From: Diphasiastrum complanatum
Taxonomy: Eukaryota > Streptophyta > Lycopodiopsida > Lycopodiales > Lycopodiaceae
Assembly (NCBI GenBank): GCA_029204225.1
Contig: CM055109.1
Location: forward strand, 3,114,147-3,178,146
DNA length: 64,000 bases
Direction: 5' to 3'
Each line of letters begins with the position of its first letter. Positions within the stretch are counted from its first letter, which is position 1. The notes beneath the pieces were generated by a model. The model was given only the letters and a program-made list of their open reading frames with translations, had not been told where the DNA came from and made no database searches. The translations under genes were made by a program, and so were the position numbers. Below, piece after piece: positions 34,955 through 44,275 of this stretch.

Positions 34955-35695
34955 CGAATTCAAATTTTGAATTTATGAAAGTCGAATTGTTTTTACACTT
35001 CATAGGTCCTTTTTTTTAGTTTTATTTTGGTGAGAAGATATGTTGCAAATTTTTTTTAATTTTTCATTTTGAAATGTAAAAGAAACAGTACAAAGGGAGG
35101 GGCCCCCCCCCCCTTTGTACCTAAGAAATTTTCTTTTGTGAAAATGTAAAGGGGGTTGTACACTCCCCCCCCCCCCACTCTCCCGACGCTCCACCTTGCA
35201 CGGCCTATTGGCGCACACACACCCCGGGCCAGCACACTCCGGGCCACTGGCCCGTCTCAATGCCCAAGGCCCTAGTCGCGAACATTTGCTGAATCCGAGG
35301 CGCTGAATCCGAGGCGAAATCCGGGGCGCTGAATCTTGGGCTGGCTGAATCCGGGGCGCTGGGCATTGAGCTGGGCCAGCGGCCCGGGGTGTGTGTGCGC
35401 CAGGGAACCACAAGAGCAAGTACAGGGTGGCTCCCTTGACGGCGGCCGTGTAGCGTGCAGCGAGAGAGAGGGGGGGGGGGGGGGGGGGTGGGTACCACCC
35501 CCCTTACATTTTCAATTTTTTTTTTCTTAGGTACAAAGGGGGGCCTCCCCCTTTGTACCGTTTCTTTTAAGTTTCAAAATGAAAAATAAAAAAATTTGCA
35601 ACATATTTTCTCACGAAAATAGAGCTTGAAAAAAGACCTATGAAGTGTGAAAAAATTTTCAATCTTCACAAATTCAAAATTATATCTATCTTTTT
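34955..35695. mobile_element. Foldback element (near-complete hairpin, about 740 bp)
   Basis: The left half is the inverted complement of the right half. Outer arms run from ACACTTCATAGG (34996) to the C-tracts (35165-35180), and on the right from the G-tract (35470-35489) to CCTATGAAGTGT (35637-35648). Matching inner landmarks are AGTACAAAGGGAGGGGCC (35087) with GGGGCCTCCCCCTTTGTAC (35540), and GCGCACACACACCCCGGGCC (35211) with its complement at 35383-35402. The centre, about 35280-35350, holds GCTGAATCCGAGGCG-type short repeats. Arms are interrupted only by small indels. The central 250 bp are very G/C-rich in an A/T-rich neighbourhood. No coding region. It follows closely after the Copia remnant. 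Confidence 0.85.
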
Positions 35696-35984
35696 AAAAG
35701 TATTAAATAAAGTTTTAACTCAAGTTTAAACCCAAGGTGAACTGCCACATAGGATTATTAGCAAGTTAATCAATCCAGATTATCAAACATGTTTAGGCAA
35801 GGAAGAGGCCCTTTTTGAGTTCAAAAAGGGCCCTAATGCAATAATGGCCAAAATAGAATTTTGAAATTTCTGGGAATAATTTTCCAGTAAATTAGAAGCA
35901 TGTAAACAACACTTTTAATGTACTTATGACATTCAGTTAATAAAAGACCACAGTGCATTTTGATCCCACCAGCCGATCAGGAAA

Positions 35985-36205
35985 ATCTCAGTCACGAGGC
36001 ATAGCATCAACAGCAGCATTACTATCAAACAGTTCAAATACATCGACAAGGGGAATAAGACCAACAATATGAGTAGAACCATCAACAAGCTGTTTTAGAC
36101 ATGTTGTTTTTTACCAACATCGGTCATCGACAGAGTACACACATAGGAAATTTGGACAGTGACCGTCAAAAATTTCATCTCCATCAATAACACTGGGTAT
36201 CGAGT
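35985..36205 (-). pseudogene. Unrecognised minus-strand coding fragment
   Basis: Read leftward from about 36205, one frame gives about 70 codons with a single stop, beginning SIPSVIDGDEIFDGHC and including HIVGLIPLVDVFELFD. The length, the hydrophobic-acidic pattern and only one stop suggest an old gene piece. I do not recognise the family. It lies at the left edge of the unusual gene cluster and may be one of its members. Confidence 0.3.
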
Positions 36206-36965
36206 GTCTACCTAGACATCAAGCAAAACCCTAGTTCTCAAAGCCAAAAATACTGAGTTTTACTGAGGTAAAAATATGCTCGATGATTATGGAAAAAAGG
36301 GCTAATTTGAAGAGGAATCTATGAAGATCTTGAGGAGTTACTAGGTGTGTCAAAGTGCGTCGAAAATGAAAAAATTCATGAAATTTCGCAAGGGTCATGA
36401 TGACGTCGCACATATTCCACCGACAGGATAAGAACAAGGCCCATGAGAAAAAAACAGACTGGAGAATGGGAATGTCATTAAACACTTGGAGTAATGCCAA
36501 GAAGCATAGAGACGGATGTTGTTGGGGAAGATACTCTTGACGGAATCCTATAAAGACAGATTCCTAGGTCAAAGGTGCTCTTCATTCACTTTTGGATACT
36601 CCACATGTAAAACAAGAAGACAAAATATTCCAACAGGTCCAGTTTAGCTTAACCTTACTAGTAATGTGTAGTTAACATGACACGATTATGACGCATGCAA
36701 CTGCGACTTCAAGAACCTATGACGCTCATTAACTAACTTTTTTAAATTTGAAAATGAGATTGTGTCCCTCGTTTTAACTAGTGAGAGATTAAACATAGAA
36801 TCTCAGGTACGCCATGGATGAAGAATAGTGTCTATTTTCTTTTTGGTTTGTGAGCTGATGTTTGCGGAGATGTCTCAGTTTCATTTACACATTGTTCTCC
36901 CTACCGAGAATGCTCCGATAGCTAAAAGATGAGTAGTGAAAGAATCCACAGTTTCTCCACTTGAT

Positions 36966-39650
36966 ATGATCGCTCATAGAATCAACCAAAGAAAGAATCA
37001 CAATTCGTGGATTGACGAAAGTTTGTATCCATTGGATCCGAGCTCGATGCAAGTTCCACAATTCCAATCCATCACACAATTAATAAAGTTTTTGTGTGAC
37101 GGAGAAAACGGTTTACTGGGTTATTGTGAAAGATTGACGACTTATGGTGTTGCAAACTCGGTTCAGAAAATACAGAGTTTAGAATGTATGTTAAATAGTT
37201 TGCTTGCTGACTCTAGAGAAAAAGAGACCGCATTATTACAAACAAAAGAAGATAATGCACGTTTACATAATATTATGTTAAATTTGAATGCAAGTAATGA
37301 TCAATTCCGACAAGTTGTTCAGACATTACGTATATCAAATGACCAGTTAAAAGAAGAAACTCGCATACTAGATAAGAAATTAAAAAGAAACAAGCGAAAA
37401 AGAATTTTGAAGGACATTGATGAGCTTTCGCTAAATGGAGGCCAACGGAGAAAAAAGATTCAAGCATTCAAGTAAGGATTTGATTTGAATCAGTTTTATT
37501 TTAGTTTTGTGAAGTAGCATGACATTTACTATGTGTCCTATGGGTTTCTTGATTTTCATAATCATTTGTAGATTAGCATTGGTTGCAAATGAGCATCTGA
37601 AGGACAATGACCTGATCGGAAAATCATTGAGTTCGGTATTGACAACCAAGTCCACAAAGTCTTTATTGGACAATAATCGATATTCTCGAATCAAGTCCAA
37701 GGTCATTGAGGCTTTGATGAACGAGGTCAGTAAGGTATTCGACCGAACGTTAATTCAAGGAGCATGTGATTTCTCAAGTATTATCAGGGAGGCATATGCC
37801 AGTATATTTAAAATTATTAAAGAGGCTTTTGGACAATTGCATTTACGAAAATTTCCCATTCCTTGCCCTTTTCAGATAAGATTGGAGAGAGATGTATTGA
37901 ATAAGGGTATGCAAAACGTCATTGGAATCCCTTTTCACATCAATGAGATTTACAATTCAAAGTCTGGCAATTTGTCATATAATTCTACCAACAACTTATT
38001 TGTGGATTTGAATCATTTATTGAGATTTATAGTGAAATTCTAAAATATTACAAGTGTTAGTATGAGCAAACTTACTTTGGTGGTCAAGCTAGATGAATCG
38101 GAAGTTATAAAAGGACAAAAGTTGGAAAGAGTAAGTATTATTCTCGTGAATGGAGCATTGAGCAATGCAACAAATTCAAGGGATCTCAACTTCAGTGTGC
38201 AATCAGAAAACAACATATGGTGGCTAGCATGTTTTCTAGTAAAAAATGGCTGTTATTTATGTGCAATTTCTTTTGGTAATTGTTTTGAATATATAAAAAC
38301 TTGTGATTCCATATGTTGAACAGGTTATCAAGGAGGATCACGATGTTCTTTCCTGGATTTGTAGCAGAACAAGTTATTCAGATATCATAAAGGATCATAT
38401 GAATGACAAAGTACTTAGTGTTCTTGAAAGAGGTGAATTTTTTGTGGAATGGCATTTAGCTGGAGACTTGAAGTCATTGAAATGTATGTTCAATGTATCT
38501 CATGGAGCAAATGCGAAACATCCATGTCTATATTGTATGAAATCATCAAATGACATTTCAAGGAACATAAGAGTTTCAAGAGATATTGAAGATCCCAACT
38601 GGAAACCAGTACTACCAATTCCTTTACAAAATGTGCATATTTGCACACTTCATGGAGAGGTGAGGATCATAGAGAAATTAATATATCTTCATATCTTGTT
38701 TGCATGTAATACTAAGCCAGAGTCAGCATCAAAACAAGCAATCGCTCGATTGGAGGAAGTGTTGTCAAAAGCGGGCCTTCATAAAGGCCATGTTAAAATA
38801 CAAAAAGATGAAAATCTTTCGGGAAAAACAGGAAACGTACCCAGTAAACCTAGCATAGGAGTCAAAGCTCATCAATTTTTATCAAATCATTCTAAAGAGT
38901 CGTCTAAGATCCAATACTCGGTTTGGAAAGATGTTATTTCTACAACAGAAGACTTTGAAGATAAAGGAACAACAAGGGTAAAGAAGGTTGAAGTTTGGAA
39001 AAAGTTTGATTATATGGTTGAAGTGCTTAGAAAAGACACAATTTCATATGCAGATGCACTCCTATTGGAGAAAACAACAATAGAGTTTGTAAATGGAGTT
39101 CGGGTGGCTTGGGGATCAGATCACATCACCCACTACATGGTAAGATACATTTGAACAATATCTTATAATTTTATAATTTTAGTATAACTTGCTTGATAGA
39201 TTCTAACCAATGCATATTTTTCTAACCAATGCATAAATCTTTGATATTGCAGCACATACTAAGGCATCATGTATCACTTTTTGCAAAAAAGTATGGCACA
39301 CAATAACATATCGCGCAAATTTCGATGTCCGCGTCCGACATATAATCGAAAATTTCATAATCCGTCGCAATCCGACACGTCGAGTTCCGACGTCCTAGTA
39401 AAAAATCCAAAATTCACAGTCTGGCAATCGGAAAATATGGGCGACGTGTTTTTTCGACGTCCGCGACGAATTAAAAAAAAATTAAACCCGCGATTCACGT
39501 CGCAAAACACGTCGCAAATCACGGCGGGTGTTGTTGTGGCAGTTTGAGTATATGGTCCTCACAAGGAATGGAGAAATCACATTGGCAGGCAAGAGCAGCA
39601 TTTCATCGAAATACACAACATGGTGGAACATCCTCAAAAAATAGTTACAT
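36966..39650 (+). pseudogene. Candidate DDE transposase with introns, RAG1/Transib-like motif order
   Basis: Exons fit GT-AG rules in frame: to 37471; 37572-38238; 38324-39139; 39253-39303. The introns of 100, 85 and 113 nt restore continuous frames. The first in-frame ATG is 36966, but an upstream exon is possible. The N-terminal part has a coiled coil (about 37180-37400) ending in a basic run (KKLKRNKRKR). The middle carries KLDESEVIKGQK (Asp codon 38092), then WHLAGDLKSL (Asp codon 38465), a CxxC pair HPCLYC (38525, 38534), IPLQNVHICTLHGEV (His 38651), and near the C-terminus HILRHHVSLFAKKYG. A first Asp, then Gly-Asp-x-Lys, then CxxC, then IPL-x-x-V...LH is the layout I know from a large uncharacterised animal family, and it resembles RAG1/Transib cores. 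Defects: an in-frame TAA at 38041, a CpG-rich insertion at 39303-39545, and a stop in the exon after it (39546-39650, QGMEKSHWQARAAFHRN). Confidence 0.6.
39303..39545. other. CpG-rich insertion inside the transposase gene
   Basis: About 240 bp with more than 20 CG dinucleotides and words such as CACGTCGCAAAACACGTCGC, in a region where CG is otherwise rare. It separates KKYGT from the continuation QGMEKSHW, and ends in a possible acceptor TTGTGGCAG. It is either an insertion or a retained intron of different origin. Confidence 0.6.
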
Positions 39651-39840
39651 TATTTAGCTATTCCAATGGTTTTATAGACGAGCTCAAGTTTGATACACAA
39701 CAAGATCAACTGAATATCAAAAATTCAAAAAAGCATGAAAATTCATAAGCCAAAATTAGATTGATGGCATTCAATAAAGATCAAACACGTGTCATAAATT
39801 TTTTTTAAATTTCACATACATTAAATGGAAAAGAGTACAA

Positions 39841-41285
39841 TCATTTTTTTTCATTGTCTCTAAGGACAATTTTTGCTGTGTGGTCATGAAAAAACTTTTT
39901 CCTATCATACGGATCCAAAAATCGAGTGGATCGCCTTTTGCTCAGATCTATATATCCTGATAGAATCGCTAGAGCAGATGATCTCATAGGAACATTTTCT
40001 GGCACGTAATTGAACACTTTAAGAGCAACATCTCTTTTGACAAAAATGATTCTATATGTATTTTTTGGATATTTATGCCCTTGGGCAAAATAAGATAGGG
40101 CCTTGATGGCCATGATTAAGGTTCTCGCATTAAAAAAAGCCTTTCATGAATAATACAAATTTCGTTATTTACAAAATGTCAACGATTTCCTACAACACAT
40201 AATCAAGTGTTAGTCAAACTAGCAGATCAATCATCAGTTACACGTTAAATAGTAAATGATTTTTGTGAGGAGGTGTACTTACCAAATCCTCCTTGTCAGC
40301 TTGGATCACACCAACAGCTTCTAAATTGTGACTAACAATAATAGTCGATTGCTAGTCAGCTGGAATAGTATATATATGAGAGGTGGCAAATACTTTTTTT
40401 GAAAAGCCAAAAGCTCTTCCTCACTCGGCATATTAGTCTCATATGCCCTGCTCTCAGATAGCATCCTTTGAAGGGCATTTGTGCCACTTGCCCATTCTAC
40501 CTGGTCCTCATAGACGATGCCCTCTATGAGGTCGTCATCATCAAAGTCAATAAAATCATTAAATTCAGAAATCATCCTTGACATAAGAGATAATATCTCA
40601 TCTTCTTTGAGATCCATTACATCTCCGATGTCGCTAATGGACAAGAATGCAATATCGTCCATATGGTACACAAGGAGGTCCATCAGGGTTCTGCTCTGAT
40701 CAATCTCGCTCACGGTAGATAAGGGAGAGATAGACAGAGAACGAGCCTTGGTAGGATTATACTGTTGTGCTTGTCTGACCTCTTCTACATCAACTAAAAC
40801 CTCATCAGTAATGGAAACATCTGAAGCCACACGAGTAGTAGGGGCAGGCAAACCAATCATGGACGACCCAGAAGATTTTGCCTCATTAGGGATAAGAGCA
40901 GATAAGAAAAACACGAAGGCCATACCCTCCTGAACGAAGCGACATACTCGATTGTATTCCTGACAAGGTATGACACGTTTAAACAGATCGATAGGTTTGG
41001 TAAACTTACGATCATGCCTTTGCTTGGCACTAGGTTGAGCACAAGTCAAATTTGTGAAATGCACAAATCTTAGGCCGTCCATCAGAAGGGTACCCTATTG
41101 CAAGCACTCATAAAGATCCTTGTACAGTTTGGGAAAACTTTCCTGTGCTCAATAACAAATCTCTCTATGTCAAACTGAAAATCGAAATAGGACAAAAAAT
41201 GGGCCTGTCTGTCGCTAACCCCAGCATCAACAAGGAAAGAACTAAGAGCTCTATCATAGATCGAACTAGTAGAAGAGGAGGCCAT
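39841..41285 (-). pseudogene. Unrecognised minus-strand gene of the cluster
   Basis: Starts at ATG 41285 (MASSSTSSIYDRALSSF). It is interrupted near 41090, where the continuation DLYECLQ-stop-GTLLMDGLRFVHF lies in another frame, then is open for 253 codons to 40321 with an acidic block (DDDDLIEGIVYED). The frame ...HNLEAVGVIQADKEDL then runs into a splice donor at 40282/40283 (GTAAGT). A matching acceptor lies at 40190, and a last open exon (40113-39841) ends KKFFHDHTAKIVLRDNEKK. Introns of about 90 nt match those of the neighbouring transposase gene. No known domain is seen. It is convergent with the transposase and divergent from the histone-like gene, so it and the histone-like gene may share the promoter region at 41560-41900. 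Confidence 0.45.
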
Positions 41286-41589
41286 ATTGATATGAGGCGC
41301 CGATTAGCAGCGGGACATAAACGGTGTAATCCTGGACACGTGATGGCAATATACACTGTACACGATTCCGGATATCGAAACTACGCGCCAGGGGAGCAGT
41401 GCGACTATGGAACCGTCTGTTGGGTGCGTGGTAGTGATATTGTATGTACTGATTTTGGAGTAGGTCGGTTTCCTGGATTCAATATGCGAAACTGATTTTC
41501 GAAAACGACACTCATATATATAGTCTAATTTAGAGCATCTGAACCATACACACGTTTTGAAAACGTGCGGTCAAAATTGCCACACATGT

Positions 41590-41860
41590 AGAAACGATGG
41601 CCAAATCATTGCATGACATGTGTACACTTCAGATCCTGACACGTGTCCTCGCACGTGCATGCCAACTATACGATCGTACGAGTCAGTCGTCCCCTGACAC
41701 GTGTGTGGCCCAGATCGTGACACGTGTCCTCGCACGTGCATGCCAACCATATGGTCGTACAGACCGGTGATGTCTGACACGTGACAGGTCTGTGTGATGA
41801 CACGTGTGACCACATGTGCGGGTTTTGGAGGTGTCACATCACACGTGTGATAATGATGGG
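41590..41860. promoter_or_regulatory. Array of CACGTG boxes in a tandem repeat
   Basis: At least seven ACACGTGT/GCACGTGC/ACACGTGA words in 270 bp. An 81-bp unit (containing GACACGTGTCCTCGCACGTG) is repeated twice, at 41638 and 41719. CACGTG is the G-box recognised by plant bZIP and bHLH factors. The array sits between the minus-strand gene start at 41285 and the TATA box at 41874. Confidence 0.7.
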
Positions 41861-41873
41861 ACATTCTGCAGGT

Positions 41874-41880
41874 ATAAAAG
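41874..41880 (+). promoter_or_regulatory. TATA box of the histone H3-like gene
   Basis: TATAAAA in the context GCAGGTATAAAAGGACG, 256 bp upstream of the H3-like ATG. Two copies of CTCAGATTTCTTCGTTC follow at about 41905-41950 in the presumed leader. This is the best core-promoter match in the cluster. Confidence 0.6.
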
Positions 41881-42129
41881 GACGTTTTGGGCTCATACTT
41901 TCATTTCAGATTTCTTCGTTCCCTAGTGCTCCTCAGATTTCTTCGTTCACTTGCGTCCCTCGCTATCAGCATATTGCTACCACGGGCTCAGAGAGTCAAA
42001 TACAAGTATAGCTTCCCCCTCCGTGCGTCGTAGCGATACGCCATCTTCCATATCGCCATCACGCACCTCCCCTATCCGATATGCACTGTTCTTTCTCATT
42101 GGCGCGTCATAACGATACTTTAACTCGAA

Positions 42130-42520
42130 ATGGCCCGTACCAAGCAGACAGTATGTCTTACCACATTTGCCCTGCCTCCTCGTCCTCTTGTACAAAGGGT
42201 AGTGGGCACTAGTAAGAGAGTAGGTCGGCCTAGAAGACCATGGTTAAGGGATATTAGGAGACTACAGAGAACAACGAATCTTCTGATTCCCCGTGCTCCG
42301 TTCTACAGGTCTGTGAGATTAGTGACAAGGTCACTCTCACATGATGTTCGCTGGAACATAACACCCCATAGAAGCCCTCCATATTGCCTATGAGGACTTT
42401 CAAGTTAAACTCTATGAGGACTCTACGCTTTGCACAATGCACGCCAAGAGAGTTACCCTCATGCCTCAGGACATGCATCTTGTCATGAGACTGATGAGTA
42501 CATTACAATTAGGTCTTTAA
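42130..42520 (+). pseudogene. Histone H3-like gene with one frameshift
   Basis: From a true ATG the product starts MARTKQT, identical to the first seven residues of H3 including Lys4. The rest of the tail is unlike H3. The histone fold returns with LRDIRRLQRTTNLLIPRAPF, matching the H3 alphaN/alpha1 region, and VRW before alpha2. At a run of four C (42364-42367) the frame shifts by one. In the next frame alpha2 to alpha3 follow: IEALHIAYEDFQVKLYED and LCTMHAKRVTLMPQD, the most conserved part of H3, ending at TAA 42518. Allowing for the one base, the length is 129 codons against 135-136 for H3. H3 packages DNA in nucleosomes; Trp in VRW and the AYEDF segment recall centromeric H3, but loop 1 is not longer. 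It lies between unknown transposon-like genes and has its own TATA box. Base changes are far beyond a recent H3 copy. Confidence 0.75.
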
Positions 42521-42524
42521 GAGT

Positions 42525-42838
42525 GGCTTCACCTCTAGGCCACCACCTATAGAGAGAGGGCATGTTCTTCAACGAAGAAGGAGAAAGCAGACCAAGCCCA
42601 CCAGGCCTGCCAGGCATAGGGTAGTACTCAGCGAATCACCATCCCCCCCTCATATATCTTGTCCTTTGGTTGGACCATCACACCAGTTTGCAATGCGTTC
42701 TTCTCCTCTCACCACCCCTAACTATTCAAGTAGTTCCTCTTCCATTCCCTCCATTCCATCCCACAATAACGAGGATATGACCTCTAATGTAGATAAAATA
42801 ATATTGGATCCAGATATAAGTTTAGTAGGTGATTTTTA
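42525..42838 (+). other. Open basic/Ser-Pro linker frame between the H3-like and peptidase-like parts
   Basis: About 100 codons open in one frame, with a basic start (QRRRRKQTKPTRPARHR) and then Ser/Pro-rich sequence, ending DISLVGDF-stop directly before the peptidase frame. It lacks an ATG at its start. It could be the C-terminal extension of the H3-like protein or the N-terminus of the peptidase, joined by frameshifts. Confidence 0.45.
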
Positions 42839-42844
42839 AAAGGA

Positions 42845-43880
42845 TCTTTGTGTAAGATTCTTGTTGATCTGAAAGATTCATTTTTGGATTCTGAGAGGTA
42901 TATAGTTTTTGATGAATATGTTGCCAAAGAGGTTGATAAGCTAGGAGGTCAATTTTCTTTTTGTCTAAGTTTAATTAATTATGTAAATCACATAAATAAA
43001 GACTTTTGTGATGCCCTGAAGGAGAAGACAGCAGATATATTAGATCCAGTTGTGGAGGCTGGTTTGATGTATTTTGTAAATAGATGTAAATGTGATGATA
43101 CTAAGAATATTGGAGTTGTGCTGTCCTTTTTTGCACACAACCTTCATAGTCCAACTCAGGCGACACAATATCTTCTCCATACAACCTCGGAGACCAAAGT
43201 CTTTATTATTCCATACTGCCAAAAGTAAGTGATTACATAGAATATATTCAAGTAATATTTTTAATAGGTATTGTAATTCCTTCAGTTTAACTAATTATCT
43301 CTTGTTTGCAGTAAGCATTGGAGTATGCATATAATCTCCCTTAGGGAAGATTCAGATGAGATCATTAATTCCATCTATTTAAAGATGAATTCCTTGAGCT
43401 CTACCCATGCCGAAATGGACGTGATGTACATCAAAATGTTGTCATTTCTGCCAAGGCCAGATGGGGCCACTGTAAATAGCCACCTGGAGATTGTTGATGC
43501 AGAAGTAAATATTTCTCATCAAGTATCTGATAGGTAATATGATTTGTTTCTTCAGAGTGCACAACTAACCTATTATGCGTTTTGTGATTGAAGTCAGTTC
43601 AGCAAAATGATGGACGTAGCTGTGGATGGTTCTCCATCCGCAATATACAGGACTTCTTAGAGTGGTATATCATGCAATGCGGGGCTCCAGATATACGAAA
43701 GGTAAATAGACTAGTTAATGGCCTAACTAAGTTATCTTTGATTTGGTTCTTGATAAGTCAATTGACTCGGTTATTTTGGATTTGCAAGATAAATGTCGAG
43801 CATTTACAATGAATGAGATATATGAGTTTCGTCAACAAAGAACTTATTATCTCATGCAACACCCAGTCCAGCTACGGAAA
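42845..43880 (+). pseudogene. ULP1/C48-like cysteine peptidase with introns
   Basis: The first frame (to 43224) is open without an ATG at its start and joins, across a GT-AG intron 43225-43311 (87 nt), to the frame 43313-43533. The joint reads IPYCQNKHWSMHIISL, where His-Trp is the first catalytic signature of ULP1/SENP peptidases. After another gap comes QQNDGRSCGWFSIRNIQDF (43600-43655), matching the Gln...Asp-x-x-x-Cys-Gly signature with the nucleophile Cys. The catalytic Asp, expected shortly after the His, is not obvious. C48 enzymes remove SUMO or related proteins, and relatives are carried as extra genes by plant Mutator-like and CACTA elements. I could not fit the second intron in phase, so this copy is probably broken. 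It stands 330 bp after the H3-like gene on the same strand. Confidence 0.6.
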
Positions 43881-44275
43881 CGGGAGGCCAATCAAGTCCA
43901 CAACTGACACTAGTGCAGGGTGGAGATAATCCATATTACTTTGAGTTGTAAATAATAGATTAAATAAAGATATACATTTTTTATGTAATGCCTTGTGAAT
44001 AATTATGGGCATATAGAAAGATAGAGACAATGGGGTAAAAGCATCCATTGTTAAATACAGGACGCACATGTACATTCTCAAAAAATGAGAAATATATTGA
44101 TATTTATGAGAGCTTTTACAAATCTTGTATCATGATTGCTCTATTATCTGAACAATTCCGTCCAAATCTTTGCATTTGATTTTCTCTTCATGTCTTTTAC
44201 GTATCTGCACAAACATACATTAATCAAATCATAGTTAGTGATCCGAATATTGACAAAAAGGATAATGAGTACAAA

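Noticed and set aside
41145-41495. 116-codon plus-strand frame across the start of the minus-strand gene
   Set aside because: Mostly antisense to the gene beginning at 41285, with no recognisable motif.
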